Positions 1-12,716 are shown, counted from the first letter of the stretch. The stretch is DNA of 64,000 nucleotides from Cornus controversa (GCA_026545225.1 CM048852.1:14461146-14525145); one strand, 5' to 3'. Program-made: numbers and translations. The notes: generated by a model from the letters alone, not told the origin.

Positions 1-1431
1 TGAATGAGAAATTCCAGAATTCTTCATCAAAATTCTCACCTTTTGTATTTCACATTTGAGAGACAGACAAGTATAAAGAATAAACCAGAACGCATGTATT
101 AAAAAATAAATTGTATTTGTTACAAGTCAATATTGTTGTTTAGTTTATTTTATCCTTCTATCATGATGAGTTAGTGGTCACATGACTAATAAAATCTTAA
201 AACCTAGATATTTTTGTTCTACCTGCATTGCTCACTAAATCTACTTGGAAATAAATGGGTGGGTTCTATTGAGGTATATGCTAAAGAGTTTGGTATTAGA
301 TAATTCAACTTTAACCTAGCGACCTGATTATAGATGTGATGGGTATGATTAAGGATCTTGAATTTGGCAAACTGAGTTTAACCTAATTCATATATGTATT
401 AATTATGTTTTCACTTTTGAATATGTTATGATGGAGAAATTGGACAAAATGATAGTAATATGATGAATAAAGGAGACTATATAATGAATTGTTGACATAT
501 CAGATTTGGTTATTACGTTAAACCCATTTTATTTTATTAGCATTGCCCAGAAAATGTTACGAATTTGCATCATGGTATGAATTTTACCCTTTGGATAGGA
601 AACACCCAATGCCTTAAAAAGAAATGGCAATTGTTAAAAAAGAAAAAGGAGTTGTCAATATAAGGTCAGAAGGACGACAATTCTTTCTATACCACTGGAA
701 ATAGAAGGAAGAAAAAACAATAAAGACTCTGACAACGAAAGCAAATAGGAATGCCCCAACCTTGACAAACGAGCTCAGTCCTCCTCAAGGAGGGTAGAAA
801 TGACTTCTAGAGCACTCTGTTTTTGTGCTCTACTATTGACCAAAAAGAGAGTGTGAAACTACACTTATTTTATTTATTTATTTATTTTTAAAGTGGTTGA
901 TGTTACCTTCATATATATTCTGGTCTGGAGAAGATTGTTGTGATTTATATATATATTGTTCTCCTCATATTTTTTTATAAAGCAAACTGCTTGAAAATGC
1001 ATAATTAGTGACCAGATTTGCTAAAGTTCCGTAATATGTCCTGAGATGAATATTTGTTAATTAATACTTAGTCACATGGAGTAATGATGCTTAGGAAACT
1101 AGTGGGATGTTTCCTAGGCCTAACTTTGTTTTGATGCATGTATCCCTAGAGATATTCAGATCAAATGTAGCAAGGCAATGGCATCTTCTTATTACAATTG
1201 CATATGTGATGGATCATTTTCTAGTGAATTCTTCATTTAGAAAAAATGTTAAATGGATGGGGTTAAACTTGTTATTTTTTGTTGTTAGATGGTTCTTTGC
1301 ACAATATTCTTTCTGTTTCTCTTTCGCAGGAAGGATGCTCATCCTTCTCTCCTAATGTTTTTTTCTTAAGACTTTTTTGTATTTTACCAACAAAAAAAAA
1401 AAGCACACATTGGCTCTAATGTGCAACACAG
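1..1431. other. AT-rich DNA, no gene recognised
   Basis: No coding region with family resemblance or paired splice signals was found here. The longest open frame, 1107-1355 on the plus strand, is low-complexity and hydrophobic and matches nothing I recognise. A short hairpin with 7-bp arms (AGAGCAC/GTGCTCT) lies near 810-835. The stretch may be intergenic or decayed repeat. Confidence 0.5.
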
Positions 1432-2103
1432 GCATATTGGCTCAAATGTGTTCGAATGGTCTTGTTCTCCCTCCTGCTCCAAATAATTAACTTAAAGGTG
1501 TGAGCATGTCCATATAAACATTAGGCACTTGTTCCTTGTTTTGGATGTTCTCTATGTGTTTTCCCCCTTTGAGTAAATCTAAATCTATTTTACATATGAT
1601 TTATAATTTTTAATGTCGTTAATAGGATGTTCCTACTAGCAGGTTCTCTCAAAGCTGAACACAGATCCTTCAAGAATTTCTTATATATGTGGTCATGCAC
1701 TTGAAAATAGCCTTCAACCAGAAAACTCTATACAAATTAAGCCATGGAAGGGTGCACAAAGACAAGCACATTGGCTTAATTGTGTGCGGATGTTCTTGTT
1801 CTCCCTCCTACTACACATACTTGACTTAAAGGTGTGAGCATGTCCATATAAACATTAGGAACTGAGTGTATATTACATTGTTCTTTGTTTTGGATGTTCT
1901 CTCTGTGTTTTCCCCTTTTGAGTAAATATAAATATATTTTACATATAATTTATATTTTTTAATATTGTTAATAAGATGTTCATGCTAGCAGGTGTTTTTC
2001 AAAGCTGAACAAAGATCCTTCAAGAATTCTTCATGTGTGTGGTCATGCACTTGAAAATTGACTTCAGCCGAAAAAATCTATACCAATTAAGCCATGGAAG
2101 CTT
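1432..2103. repeat. Tandem duplication, two units of about 334 bp
   Basis: Two head-to-tail copies start near 1432 and 1766. Both contain, in order, a block around GTTCTCCCTCCT, a block around AAAGGTGTGAGCATGTCC, GTTTTGGATGTTCTCT, a run similar to TATTTTACATAT, GATCCTTCAAGAATT, and an end around AATTAAGCCATGGAAG. The second copy has an extra short insertion after the shared ATAAACATTAGG. Divergence by eye is above ten percent, so the duplication is not recent. No coding content was seen. A stretch near 31597-31660 resembles the TTTTGGATGTTCT part. Confidence 0.8.
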
Positions 2104-2600
2104 GAAGAAGAAGATACAACACTAATGAATCTTATCCCTTTCTAATATAAGCATCCTATCATTATCAGAGTATATTTATATATGGAACTCTTCTTCTCTT
2201 CATGATTATCATGGATGTACTTAGGCTTATGCTAGATTTTAGTATTAATTAGTTGCCTGTTTTGCATCAGATGTTGCCCGATTTAGACTAGTTGAAATTT
2301 GTCTTGTACTAGCCTATTATCAAGGGTGTGATAGTCCAAAGAGCACAAGAGGTAAAGTTTCTTCCTTATTTGTGTGTTTGCTTACTATTTGCATATGTGT
2401 AGGTGAATACTTCCTATAATTATGTTTAGCCTCATCCTTTTTTATCGTAGGAATTGGCCCAACCATTAGTGACCCGAGTCCTTTTGAGAGTGGGTAGATG
2501 AAAAGAAGAGTGAACTGGGCTATTAAATTTAGGCCCATGATTGAAACAAGGCCCAGAGCTCACTCTATTTGAATTAAAGTTCTTTCTGACTCCCTCACTT
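2104..2600. other. Unassigned stretch between tandem repeat and copia LTR
   Basis: No gene was recognised. From about 2440 the base composition becomes less AT-rich, which may mark an older repeat or the outer edge of the neighbouring copia LTR. Confidence 0.4.
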
Positions 2601-3097
2601 GACCCAACACTACTAACATTCCTCCCTTATGTGACATATTGAGAGATAGCTGTCTCCCACCCCAAACGAGTATCTCCCCCTGGCTTAACACATGTCCCAT
2701 AATCAATAGGCCTTATCCCACGTGCTCTCAGAGCGTGGACATCCTCTCATGTTCTTCCTTGATTCTCCCACTCCCTTTGCAACTTCCGATCTTGGTTAAA
2801 GTCCACTGAGTTTCTTTGAATGGCCTGATTACGGTGACCACCACTCCTCTTCTAAAATTAGGGAGTTAACATCTCTATCAACAAATGAATTCTCTGTCGA
2901 CACCAAGTCCGACGCACGTTCCTCTAACAAAGCAACTTTATAACCCACTCCTTCGCCTTCCTAAATAATAGCAACAATTATAATGATCAAATCCCTAAAA
3001 TAAAGGAACTAAAAATGGTAGCAACTCTAGAAAGTCAAAGATATAAGATCTTCTATATACAACTAATATTAGTTGTCCTAACTAATATCTTCTAACA
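2600..3097 (-). mobile_element. 3' LTR of the Ty1/copia element (left edge uncertain)
   Basis: Read on the minus strand, the pol region ends and is followed by a purine-rich tract (around TGAAGGGGAG) and then TGTTAGAAGATATTAG, the usual arrangement of polypurine tract plus LTR start in plant copia elements. The LTR therefore ends on the plus strand at 3097. Its outer end was not found; 2600 is a guess based on composition, and no target duplication could be matched. Confidence 0.55.
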
Positions 3098-6000
3098 CTC
3101 CCCTTCAAGTTGGTGCATAGATATCTTGCATGCCTAGCTTGTCAAGAAAAGAATCGAAGGATCTACTAAGAACTCCTTTAGTTAACACATCAGCAACTTG
3201 ATTCTCTAACTTCGCAAAAGGAGTGCTTATCAATCCTGCCTTTAGCTTCTCTTTAATGAAATATCTGTCCATTTCAATGTGTTTTGTTCTGTCATGTTGA
3301 ACTGGGTTATGGGCAATGCTAAATGCTGCCTTGTTGTCACAATGTAACCTCATTGGTTTTTTAAAGTTGATTCCAAGCTGCTTAAATAGTGATTTCAACC
3401 ATAAGAGTTCACAAATTCCATAAGCCATGGCTCTAAATTCAGCTTCTGCACTAGATCTAGCAACCACAGATTGTTTCTTGTTGCGCCAGGTCACTAGTTT
3501 GCCACCTACAAATGAACAGTAGCCAGAAGTAGACCTTCGATCAGTGACAGAGCTTATCGAGTCTACATCTATGTATGCTTCTACTTCTATATGACCATGT
3601 TTAGAAAATAATACCCCTTACTTGGGGCTAACCTCAAGTAACGAAGAATTCTATTTACAGCGTCCATGTGAGTCTCGTGAGGTGCATGCATAAACTGGCT
3701 TACCACGATTATAACATAAGCAATGTCAGGTCAAGTGTGAGACAAATAGATCAGTTTACCGACCAATCTCTGACATCTTTCTCTATCAATAGGAGCACCT
3801 CTTATATCTTCTCCCAACTTGTGATTTTGCTCGATTGGTTTGTCAATAGGTTTGCACCCTAACATTCCAGTCTCAGCCAAAAGGTCAAGCACATATTTTC
3901 TCTATGACATAAATATCTCTTGTCCAAATCTAACAACTTTGATTCCCAGAAAGTAACACAAAATTCCTAAGTCTTTTATCTCAAATTCCTTTGCCAAGTA
4001 TGTTTTCAACTTCCCCATTTCTTCCACATCGTCACCTGTCACTACAATGTCATCAACATAGACAATTAGTGCAGTTATCTTCCTATGAGGTGAATGTTTT
4101 AGAAACAAAGTGTGATCTACTTGACTCTACTGGTATCGATATCTTTGCATACTCTGTGTGAATCTGCCAAACCATGCTCGTGGGGATTGCTTCAGACCAT
4201 ACAAGGATTTCTTCAGCCTTCACACCTTTCCTTTTTCAACAAAGTCCTCAGAGATAGGATGATCGGTAAAAAAGCCATATCGAGACGGGGGCTTACGATC
4301 TTGAGAAGGATACCTTGGAAGTGCAGGTGTAGAATTATCATCATTAATTGAAATGTCAACATCAATAATAATAGGGAGAATAGGGTTCATAAGAGACTCA
4401 ATAGAAGTTACCTCAAGATTACCCGTCAATGGAGCAGTCAATTGTTAAGGTAGATCAAGAGGGGCCATATTCTTCTTCCGTGTATAAACTTTAGGCTCTT
4501 GTACTGGAGCTGCTTTAAGTTCTGATAATGGAACTGGAACTATCATTGAAGGAGGCAACTTAGCTCGAGACTTATCTTCATTGCTTGCATTCTCCCCCTA
4601 AAGAGAAGTTTGTCCCCCTAAAAAATAAGATTATTCTTCACAGAAGGTGAGATCCATGGAAACAAATATCTTCCCAGAGGGAGGATGGCAGCACTTATAC
4701 CCCTTTTGAATAGCTTAATAACCTAAGAAAATACACTTCAAAGCCCTCAGATCTAGTTTGCTCCCATCTTGCTTATGTACATGAACATAGCACACACAAC
4801 CAAAGACTTTGGGAGGAATACAAAGGAGTGTGGGAGGAGAGCATGAAAGAGCGAGGACACTAAGAGGAATTTGGTATCGAAGAACTCGAGAAGGCATTCT
4901 ATTAAGAACATCATCACCCTAGTAAACTTTAGGGACATTATTACCAAAGAGTAATGTTCGGGCCACTTCCAACCGATGTCGATTTTTTCTTTTAGCAACT
5001 CCATTTTGTTATGGAGTATCAGCACAAAAGGTTTGATGGACAATGCCATGCTCTTGAAAGTAAGAACCAAGGCCACGTTTGAGGTACTCACCCCTTGATC
5101 AGACCTTATGACTTTGACTCTAGTGTTGAATTGTGTGAGAATCATTTTGTGGAAAACTTGAAGAATATAGTAGACTTCACTTTTTTCTCTCATTAAGTAA
5201 ACCCAACAAACACGAGTACAATCATCAATAAAGGTGACAAACCACTTTGAACCAGAAGAGTTAACTACATGAGAAGGACCCCAAACATCACTATGTGTAA
5301 TAGCAAAAGGAACAGAACTTTTATTCAAACTCAAGGAAAAATGGACACGATGATGTTTTGAAAATTCACAAGCCTCACAATGAAATGTAGAAACATCAAG
5401 TTTTGAGAATAACAATGGAAATAATTTTTGCAAATAAGTAAAGGAGGGATGTCCTAGTCTTTTGTGCCATAACCAAAATTGTTTCTCTAAATCGGATGTG
5501 CCTGATTGATTAGTTTGTCCAATTTTATCTCCAACTTTCCATTCTTGTCCAGGTAGTAAAGACCCCTCTCTCTCTACCACAACCAATCATTGCCCCAGTG
5601 AGAAGGTCTTGAAATACACAATGAGAATTAAAAAATGTCAAAGAACATTTCAATACTTTAGTAATTTGACTGATGGATAACAAATTACAAGTCAAGTTAG
5701 TAATATGTAGGACAGTGGATAGAGACATAGATTTGGTAATAGGAATGAGTCCTTCACTCGACACAAGAGATGGAGACCCATTAGTGGTTTTAATAAATTG
5801 TTTACTGGGATGAGATTTGTAAGTGGAGAAATAGTTAAGGTTATTGGTCATGTGGTCCATGGCTCCCATGTCTATTAATATAAATGTATACCTAAAGAAG
5901 AAGAAGGTTCCAGCAGGCCGCTTCCCCGCTTTCTTAGAAAATGAATCTACAACAACTGTTGTGGAAGTGTCTCCCTTAGCCTTTTCTGAATTCTCTTCCA

Positions 6001-6139
6001 TCTCAGAACTATGGATAGCTGATGGAGAACTTGGAGTAGAAGAAGGATTGTAATCACTATCGTCGCTTGAAATTGCTAGAGAGAAAGGTACGGATTTCTT
6101 CTTTGGGGTTCTTTTAGCTTGCAATTTAAATCTAGGCAT
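3098..6139 (-). mobile_element. Ty1/copia retrotransposon internal region, decayed, 5' part missing
   Basis: This is an old copia pol fossil read right to left. Recognisable parts are: a protease-type segment around 5700-5900 (ending DHMT); integrase at about 4750-5530 with a zinc-finger remnant (CEAC, with H upstream) and the core DVWGP and FIDDCTR; reverse transcriptase at about 3900-4110 with YVDD followed by VVTGDD; and RNase H at 3108-3494 with RSSAEAEFRAMA, HCDNKAA and KHIEMDRYFI. The order protease, integrase, RT, RNase H is the copia order. The RT wording resembles the Ale/Retrofit group; that lineage call is tentative. It is broken in many places. Gag and a 5' LTR were not seen, so it is truncated on the right. 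Confidence 0.93.
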
Positions 6140-8783
6140 TTCAATTTGTCTAATTCATGAATGAAACCAAAATTAATCAGAAAATTTCAAATAATCCAAC
6201 AATTGATAGGCAAATATGGTCTTTATAAGATAATTTAACAATTAACCACCAACCAATAGCAACAAAAATAAAAAATAACAGTAATATCCCAAGTCCCAAC
6301 TTTAAGGTTTGTTAATCGTGAGGAGCGTGCCAAAAATGTGTGCCAAGTAGAGAATTATATCAAGTATGACTTTCCAATTTGTGTCACACATGTATCCAAT
6401 ATTGAAAGTGTCAATGACAAACATAAATCAAAAGATCTGTTAACATAGATTGTGTTAACAAACTGATATCACTGTGTTTCCAATGCAAAAATAAATCAAA
6501 ATATCCAAACTAACTCTATTATTGGCATTGGCTATTGAAAGAATGCTACAATTTAATGTTTTTCTAAAGAATATTTTTCCATTTTTTTCGGAGATCTCAC
6601 TGTATTGTAAGATTATTTTGTCAAAAAATTGAGTTTAGTGCTCCCCAATTTGAGATTATGATTTATGGAATACCATATTCTCAGTTTGGTTTAGATTTTG
6701 CAGTAACATTCACTAGATCTATCTATGAAGCAGAGGTTGAATAGTATCCCGCGGTTTCCTGGAAAATATTATCTTTACATGATTGCTCTTGTAGGCATGT
6801 AACTATTTTTTTGCTTTATTTAATTAATTCACGCATTTTATAAGATAATTTGTTGAGGGTACAGCTTACATTAACTAGCCATGCATGGAACATGATGCCA
6901 AAGTATAAAGAAAGAACCCTTGGGACATGGTTGCCTCACCTTCCCATATCAGAAAGTCACATGGTAGCTATGTAGAGATTCATTTCTTCTTCTTCTCTTA
7001 GAAAATAATTTTTTTTAAAAAAAAAACTATTGTAGGATGTATAAGAGTCTAAAATAGTGTAACTAATGTTCTGCAAAAGAAATTTTCTGTTTGGTAGCTG
7101 AGACAATGAAGGAAACTGGAATTCTTTTAGTACACAAGATGACTGATTGATTAATTACTGCACAATAGATAATGCCATTCTCATGAGTATAATGTAGGAA
7201 ATGTGTTGGTGGTAGTGTACTCAAGTATACTTTTTCTTGGACATCACTCTATTTCATTTTAAGTTACAATGAGTTTGAATTGAAGTAAACTTAGTTTGGC
7301 TTTGTGATTTCATGATAAATGATAATCTACACATACACTCACATGTGCTAGCCTAGCATAAATTGGAACATAAGATACCTAATAAAGATTCCTAAAAGAA
7401 GCTTTTGCCATCCCTTTAAGTTTGTTTGCACTACTACCGTACATTAAATGTGACACTTCTAATTCTCACATGACTTTGTCTCCTCTTGACTCTTTCATTA
7501 ATTCACCTCTCTGTCATCATGTACACAATGGCATAAAGAAAAGATAAATAAATCAGTGACAAAAAGAAGAAACTAAAAAGTAAAACAAGATTGGTGCTTG
7601 ATTGGATTTTTTTTTATTTTAGAAAATTTGAAAGAAAAAAAATACAAGAAGGTCAACCACCTTCTTTGTAGATATTCAACTTTAGATTGGTTGGATTTGT
7701 GGAGTACTATTGACTGAATGCCAGAGTTTTAATTGTTGCTTTTTGGAAAACCCCCCCAAAAAACAAAAACAAAAAATTGATGTTATAAACTAGTAATCTT
7801 GAAGTTTTGAACAATAACTTCAAAACATACATAAATGATGTGGTGTTAAAGAGCTGGATAAAAAAAAGTTTGAAATGGAATTTATGATATTTGTGGTCCA
7901 TTTTAGAGTATGATATGATAATCTACACATACAGTAACACTAAGGATTTACTGAGATAATATTTGAACTTTAAATTAGAATTGATATTAGACTGTAAAAT
8001 ATAGAGGGTGAAGAGATAAAGTTTCAAGTACTTAAGGGTATTTAATGAAAAAGTAGGTAAAACTTTGTGCTAAAAAAATGTTATCAATCAATATCTAAGA
8101 ACTTTGTGCTAAAAATGTTATCAATTAAATTGAATTCATTAATTACATCCCAAGAAGGTTTAGTAAAAATTAAAGAGAACTGTTAACTATTCTCTTTTTT
8201 CAACTGTTATATGGTATAAATTTATGTCACTAACATAATTCATAACCAAATTACAAAACTAGTGAAAATAAATAATCATAAAAAAAATAGAAGTTTCCAA
8301 TCCCAATAAGGTTCAATCCATTATTGGAAAAACAAACACCATAATGCACAATAAGGTTCAATCCATAATGTTCTTTTCATTTCCTCACTCAGTTCTCAGC
8401 AACCAAATAAAGGGTTTCTATTTAACTATTAAAAAATTTTCATTCTTTATATATACAAACACATACATTGATACATACATACATGCTTGTATAGGTCATG
8501 AAAATGGGTGACATTGGCAATACGTTGAAGCCTCCACGCATTGTCGCAAAATCTTAAATTTTCCATGCATTTGGGAAATTGGGGTAGGATGGCAATCATT
8601 TTTGTGCAAATAAAAGGGAGGTTACTAGTGAGTGTCTTTGATGAAATTGAATCAATTTTCCCGATCAGAAAAATGAAATCAATGGAAAATAAAGAACAAG
8701 CGGAGATAGAAATAAGATGGTGGTAAGTCAACTTGCCTGACCTCTCGATCGATCCCACCCCCTCTGATTCCTGCATCGTCCCT
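6140..8783. other. AT-rich DNA, no gene recognised
   Basis: No exon with family resemblance was found on either strand. The region holds poly-A/T runs, for example near 7010-7030 and 7600-7640. The phrase AAGGTTCAATCC is repeated near 8308 and 8351. Open frames here are short and low-complexity. Confidence 0.45.
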
Positions 8784-8903
8784 GACCTCTTCTCCAACTT
8801 CGTCTTCTCCGGCTACTCCGACTACAGCAAGGGCTAATCTACTCAAACGAGTTGACCTCTTCTCCAACTTCGTCTTCTCCGGCTACTCCAACTACGGCAA
8901 GGG
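8784..8903. repeat. 70-bp tandem duplication with coding-like composition
   Basis: The stretch that begins GACCTCTTCTCCAACTTCG recurs 70 bp later (starts 8784 and 8854), and the second copy is partial. The copies differ at few positions, so this duplication is fairly young. On the plus strand the first copy reads through about 36 codons (8729-8836) ending in FSGYSDYSKG, and the sequence is more GC-rich than its surroundings. It could be an exon scrap; I do not recognise the protein. Confidence 0.7.
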
Positions 8904-9229
8904 AGTTGAATTTTTTCGATTGTCTTCTTTAGCAAACCAGAATGCGAACCAAAACGTGAAGAATGGAGATAATGTGATCTTAGGAATTTTGAAATAGGTA
9001 TAAAATATTGTATATGTAATCATATAATTACGTAAATAATGTATATGTATTTCTTGTAAATGGTATATACCCTAGCCTCAGTAAAAATTTTAGCACAGTA
9101 AATGGACACTAAATGAACTTGGCATTTGTAAAGATTAGTTAATGATGTGGCCCATTCACAACCAAATAAGCTGCACCAACTGAGACAGGCCTGAAAGCTA
9201 ATAGGAGAGGATTTTGGTCCACAAATTGA

Positions 9230-11577
9230 CTTCATTGAAACTACATTTGGGGATTTTTAGAGTTTCTAGGGTTTGAGTCTTCTTACTAAGGTAGGGGTGT
9301 TCTAACTCCTTTAAGCTTTGATTTGTGAGCTGCAGTGTTCTTGTGTTGTATATGACTAAATGTGTTTCAAAATTTCTCCTATGAAATTGCTACGAAAGTA
9401 TGTTAGTGATGTCCTCTTTATGTATGATTGGGCATATATTTGTTATATATATATATATGAACATGTACTGATGAGTTTGTGAAATTTTGTGGATCTAGAT
9501 GTGTTTGTAAGTGGGTTTTATTTTCTGAGTTTTGGTGATCAATTGAAGCCTCTTTGGTGATAGTGGGTTTCGGAAATAGGGCCATGTTTGCATTGAATTA
9601 GACCCTGTTTATAATCATGGTTCAGGGGATTAGGTATTGTAGTGGGTTTACTAAAATAGTGGATATCAGATTTCCCTTAACTTCATAATTCATATCCTTG
9701 GTTCGCCATTTGTACAAGTGCTCAGACTATATTCTGTATATATACATATATATGTCAGATTCAGGATTGGAATTTGGGAATGGTTAAATTAGGTATTGTT
9801 GGGTGTGGCTGTACACCTATATTGTAGAATGCATAAATCAAGGTGAGGGTTGATGGTTTGTGTGTCGTGGCTGATTATGTGAGCCTAGGACTGGTAAGGG
9901 GCTGTTAGATGTAGTATAATCCATGACTTGGGTGTGTAAATGAGTAATTAGGAAAGAAAATTTGAGTTTGACAGTGAGAGCAACCAGGCTGTGTAGAAGT
10001 AGCCTCTTATTGCTTTTCTAATCTAATTTTGTAGTTATATATAATTGAATTATAATATATCTTTTATTTTTTATTTATAGATTCTGGTTTGGATAGTTCC
10101 TTGTGGAAGGATAAATTTGATACCATGAGTATGTTCAATTGGGATTAATTGCTTAGCCACATGCCTTGGACTAGCTGTATGCACATAGAAACAAATGGGT
10201 CTGTGTATTAATTGCTGGGTATTGAACATTCTTCCAGCCTTTCTTACTTCATTTAACTGAATGTAAATATTCTTTTTGTGAAACAAAAGTGGCTTTGAAC
10301 AATAGAATTTCAATTCTTGATGTGCATATGTATATATTTGCATATAGGATGTGAATAAATTTTGAATGATTGTTTATATCTTGCATTAATAAATGTATAC
10401 TTATATGCACGAAATCTGGTTTGCCTTGTTGGTGTGTGCATTGTGAGAGTAAGACCACAAAATAAATTCTTCCTTTTATTATGGCATGTGTTATGGGATT
10501 AGTACATATGGTTTTCTATGTTCAATTTCAAAAAAAAGAAATTAAAAGTGATTTAGTTGATGGGGTTGTGCAGGAAAATAAAAGGAAAGTACCTTGAACT
10601 TAATTGGCCAAGTGGTGTCGGATTCCATCGAGTTAGCAGCTCATAAAACTGCCAATTGTTACGTGGCTTGTTTTAAACAAGTGCACGTAATTTACGTGAC
10701 TTGCCTTTTGTAAGTGCACGGAACCAACGTGGCTTACTTTTGTAAGTGCACGAAAATTACGTGATTTACTTCGAAAAATGCACGGAACTACGGATAATGC
10801 CCGGAATTATATGCTTTGAATTATGGATTATATTTCCTTGAAAATGATGGAATAAAATATGATTAATTTCTTAAATATCTGGGTTGAAATTTGCTTGGTC
10901 CGTTATTACTTGATCATATGGCTTTAATTGTGAATATAAATTAATGCTATTGTTTTACTACTTACTAGCATGTTATATCATCGTATATTTGTGCAACTTG
11001 TAACATCTCATAAATTACAGATAGCCTAGTGTGAGGACGTCCTGCTATGTTTTGATGGAGACCTAGTTTTGTTTTTATGTTATCGTAGCCTTCCAGTTCA
11101 AATGCATTGTCTTATCATTGACTTGATTGGATATTTCAATTAAATATTGAGGTTTTGTTGTAGCGTTTGAGCTATAATGGACATTATTAATTTGTTGAGT
11201 TGGTCTGAATTAATTCATTAGAGTGGTACCTATTTATTTGTTTATTTCATTTCCCTTCCTTCTTTACAAAAAAATAATAATAATAAGGAGAAGAGATTTC
11301 CTTCAACCTCTTAATTTTTGAAAATGTATAACTTATTCATTTTAATTCCAATTTGAGAAATTTTTGAATCTAAAATGATTCTCTTGAAATTCTTCTTCCA
11401 ATAAAGTTATTTTATCCAAATGTTTCAAATTTTCCAAGTCGAATTATATATATTTATATATTTTTTTTTTTTTAAAATCATTTTTTCTTTCCATTGACTA
11501 GGTTCTTGGCACCAGATATTGAATTGGTTTTTCTTTTATGTTATCACAAACTGAATTTTGGAAATCGGGGCATGACA
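9230..11577 (+). mobile_element. Ty3/gypsy-type LTR (solo or truncated), plus orientation
   Basis: The right end reads CGGGGCATGACA at 11577, the terminal motif shared by the gypsy LTRs in this window. The stretch at about 10560-11030 is the inverted counterpart of 42640-43110, which lies inside the well-bounded 5.46-kb LTR at 40698-46157, so both belong to one family. It contains four short tandem units at 10660-10793. An AAGGTAGGGGT motif lies at 9288-9298. The left boundary and target duplication were not found, so the start is approximate. No protein-coding interior was seen. Old by eye. Confidence 0.7.
10660..10793 (+). repeat. Minisatellite of about 33-bp units with ACGTG cores
   Basis: Four degenerate units follow one another, each starting ACGTGGCTT or ACGTGACTT/ACGTGATTT and ending in AAGTGCACG or a close variant. 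The same array occurs inverted at about 42890-43035 in the related LTR. ACGTGGC is the core of the plant abscisic-acid response element; any such function here is inference. Confidence 0.8.
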
Positions 11578-12081
11578 ACTATGTCCATGACCATCTAATA
11601 ATAGCCAAAAAGATATCTTGAATGAGACTATCTTCAATTAATTATATTGATCTCCTATCCACACAAAAAGATATGGGTATAGATATATATACGTATTTCT
11701 ATGAACATATATAAGAATATGTATATACAATTTATGCGTATATGTTTTGGAAATGGAGAAGCTTTCCAACCATCGATTTTTGGACTTATAACTGCAAAGT
11801 AAACTTCGGATATATGCAATCACCCACAAATTACTCATACCATTTATGACGTCCAAAGTAAAAGACTCCAAGAAACCCCTTATCCACTAGGCCACTAAAA
11901 AAATTTGTGCATATGTTTTATTTATCTATCTGATATATATATAGATATATATATAGAGAGAGAGAGAGATAGTGAGAGATTACTTTAGGGCTAAGAAGTC
12001 TTTATTTTATTAAAATTCCAATGGTACTTGTATAGCTACATTGGAGTTTGGTTGCAAGTACTCGTTGCATATGGGAAGGAT
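11578..12081. other. 3' flank of the defensin-like gene, no other gene
   Basis: This AT-rich stretch lies between the LTR end and the stop codon of the minus-strand peptide gene. It includes a (TA)n/(GA)n microsatellite at about 11933-11970. The part nearest 12081 probably holds the 3' untranslated region; no clear polyadenylation site was assigned. Confidence 0.5.
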
Positions 12082-12647
12082 TTAGCAAGGGTAGTTGCAG
12101 AAACATGTATCAATTAGTAAGCACCGTCCTTTGGCCCGCCTTCCTCTCTTCTCTTTGCACATTTTGTCGCAATTGTCCTCATTGCAGAAACCACTTTCCA
12201 TGGAGATTCTGTCCTCACATGCATCCACCAATATTACTTCATTACCTGCATGAATATATATATACCATTTAAATATATATGTTTTATTGATGTTTACACA
12301 AGACTAATTGAGTCATCTATTTTTTTTCACAGTTTTCCATCATCTAGTGGAATCAATTTAACGATCTTACTTTCCTTCATTTCACCCATAACAAGTTTTC
12401 CAAGAAAAAGATCTAGAGATAGAGAGAGAGAGAAAAAAAAAAAAAAAAAAAAGAAAAAATATATTAGTTGATTTATTAATTTTGTTGGAGAACATTATCG
12501 AATTTTCATCCTTTTATGCTTACAATTATTTTCTAAGAAAATAATTTTTTACCTAAGAAAAAAAGAAGGTAAATGAATTATGATTGATTTACCTGCGGTG
12601 ATGAAGAGTGCAAGCAGAAGGATTGTGAAAACTGAGAGATTTTTCAT
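12082..12647 (-). CDS. Defensin-like cysteine-rich secreted peptide, two exons
   Basis: Exon 1 is 12647-12593 and exon 2 is 12245-12082, joined across a 347-bp intron with a GT donor (CACCGCAG|GTAAATC) and AG acceptor (CATGCAG|GTAATG). The product is 72 residues with no internal stop. Residues 1-19 are MKNLSVFTILLLALFITAG, a typical signal peptide; the cleavage site is uncertain. The rest carries eight cysteines at 28, 39, 44, 48, 60, 66, 68 and 72, spaced CX10CX4CX3CX11CX5CXCX3C, with GRC before the CFC pair. That is the cysteine-stabilised alpha-beta pattern of the plant defensin-like (LCR/DEFL) family, which also usually has one intron just after the signal peptide. Such peptides are secreted and serve in defence or cell signalling; which applies here cannot be told. 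The start is the first ATG downstream of a TATA box. This is the only intact host gene I can support in the window. Confidence 0.88.
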
Positions 12648-12706
12648 GCTTGAGTTTTGACAGAAAGAAAGAAGAACGAATTGTGGTATGTATTAGCTAA
12701 CCCTGA

Positions 12707-12716
12707 CTATATATAG
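12707..12716 (-). promoter_or_regulatory. TATA box of the defensin-like gene
   Basis: CTATATATAG lies 60 bp upstream of the start codon at 12647 on the minus strand. That spacing implies a 5' untranslated region of roughly 25-35 bases, normal for small plant genes. The element is a perfect palindrome, so its direction is set only by the gene. Confidence 0.7.

Noticed and set aside
6880-6960. Possible microRNA precursor
   Set aside because: No convincing complementary arm was found and no known plant microRNA sequence was recognised.
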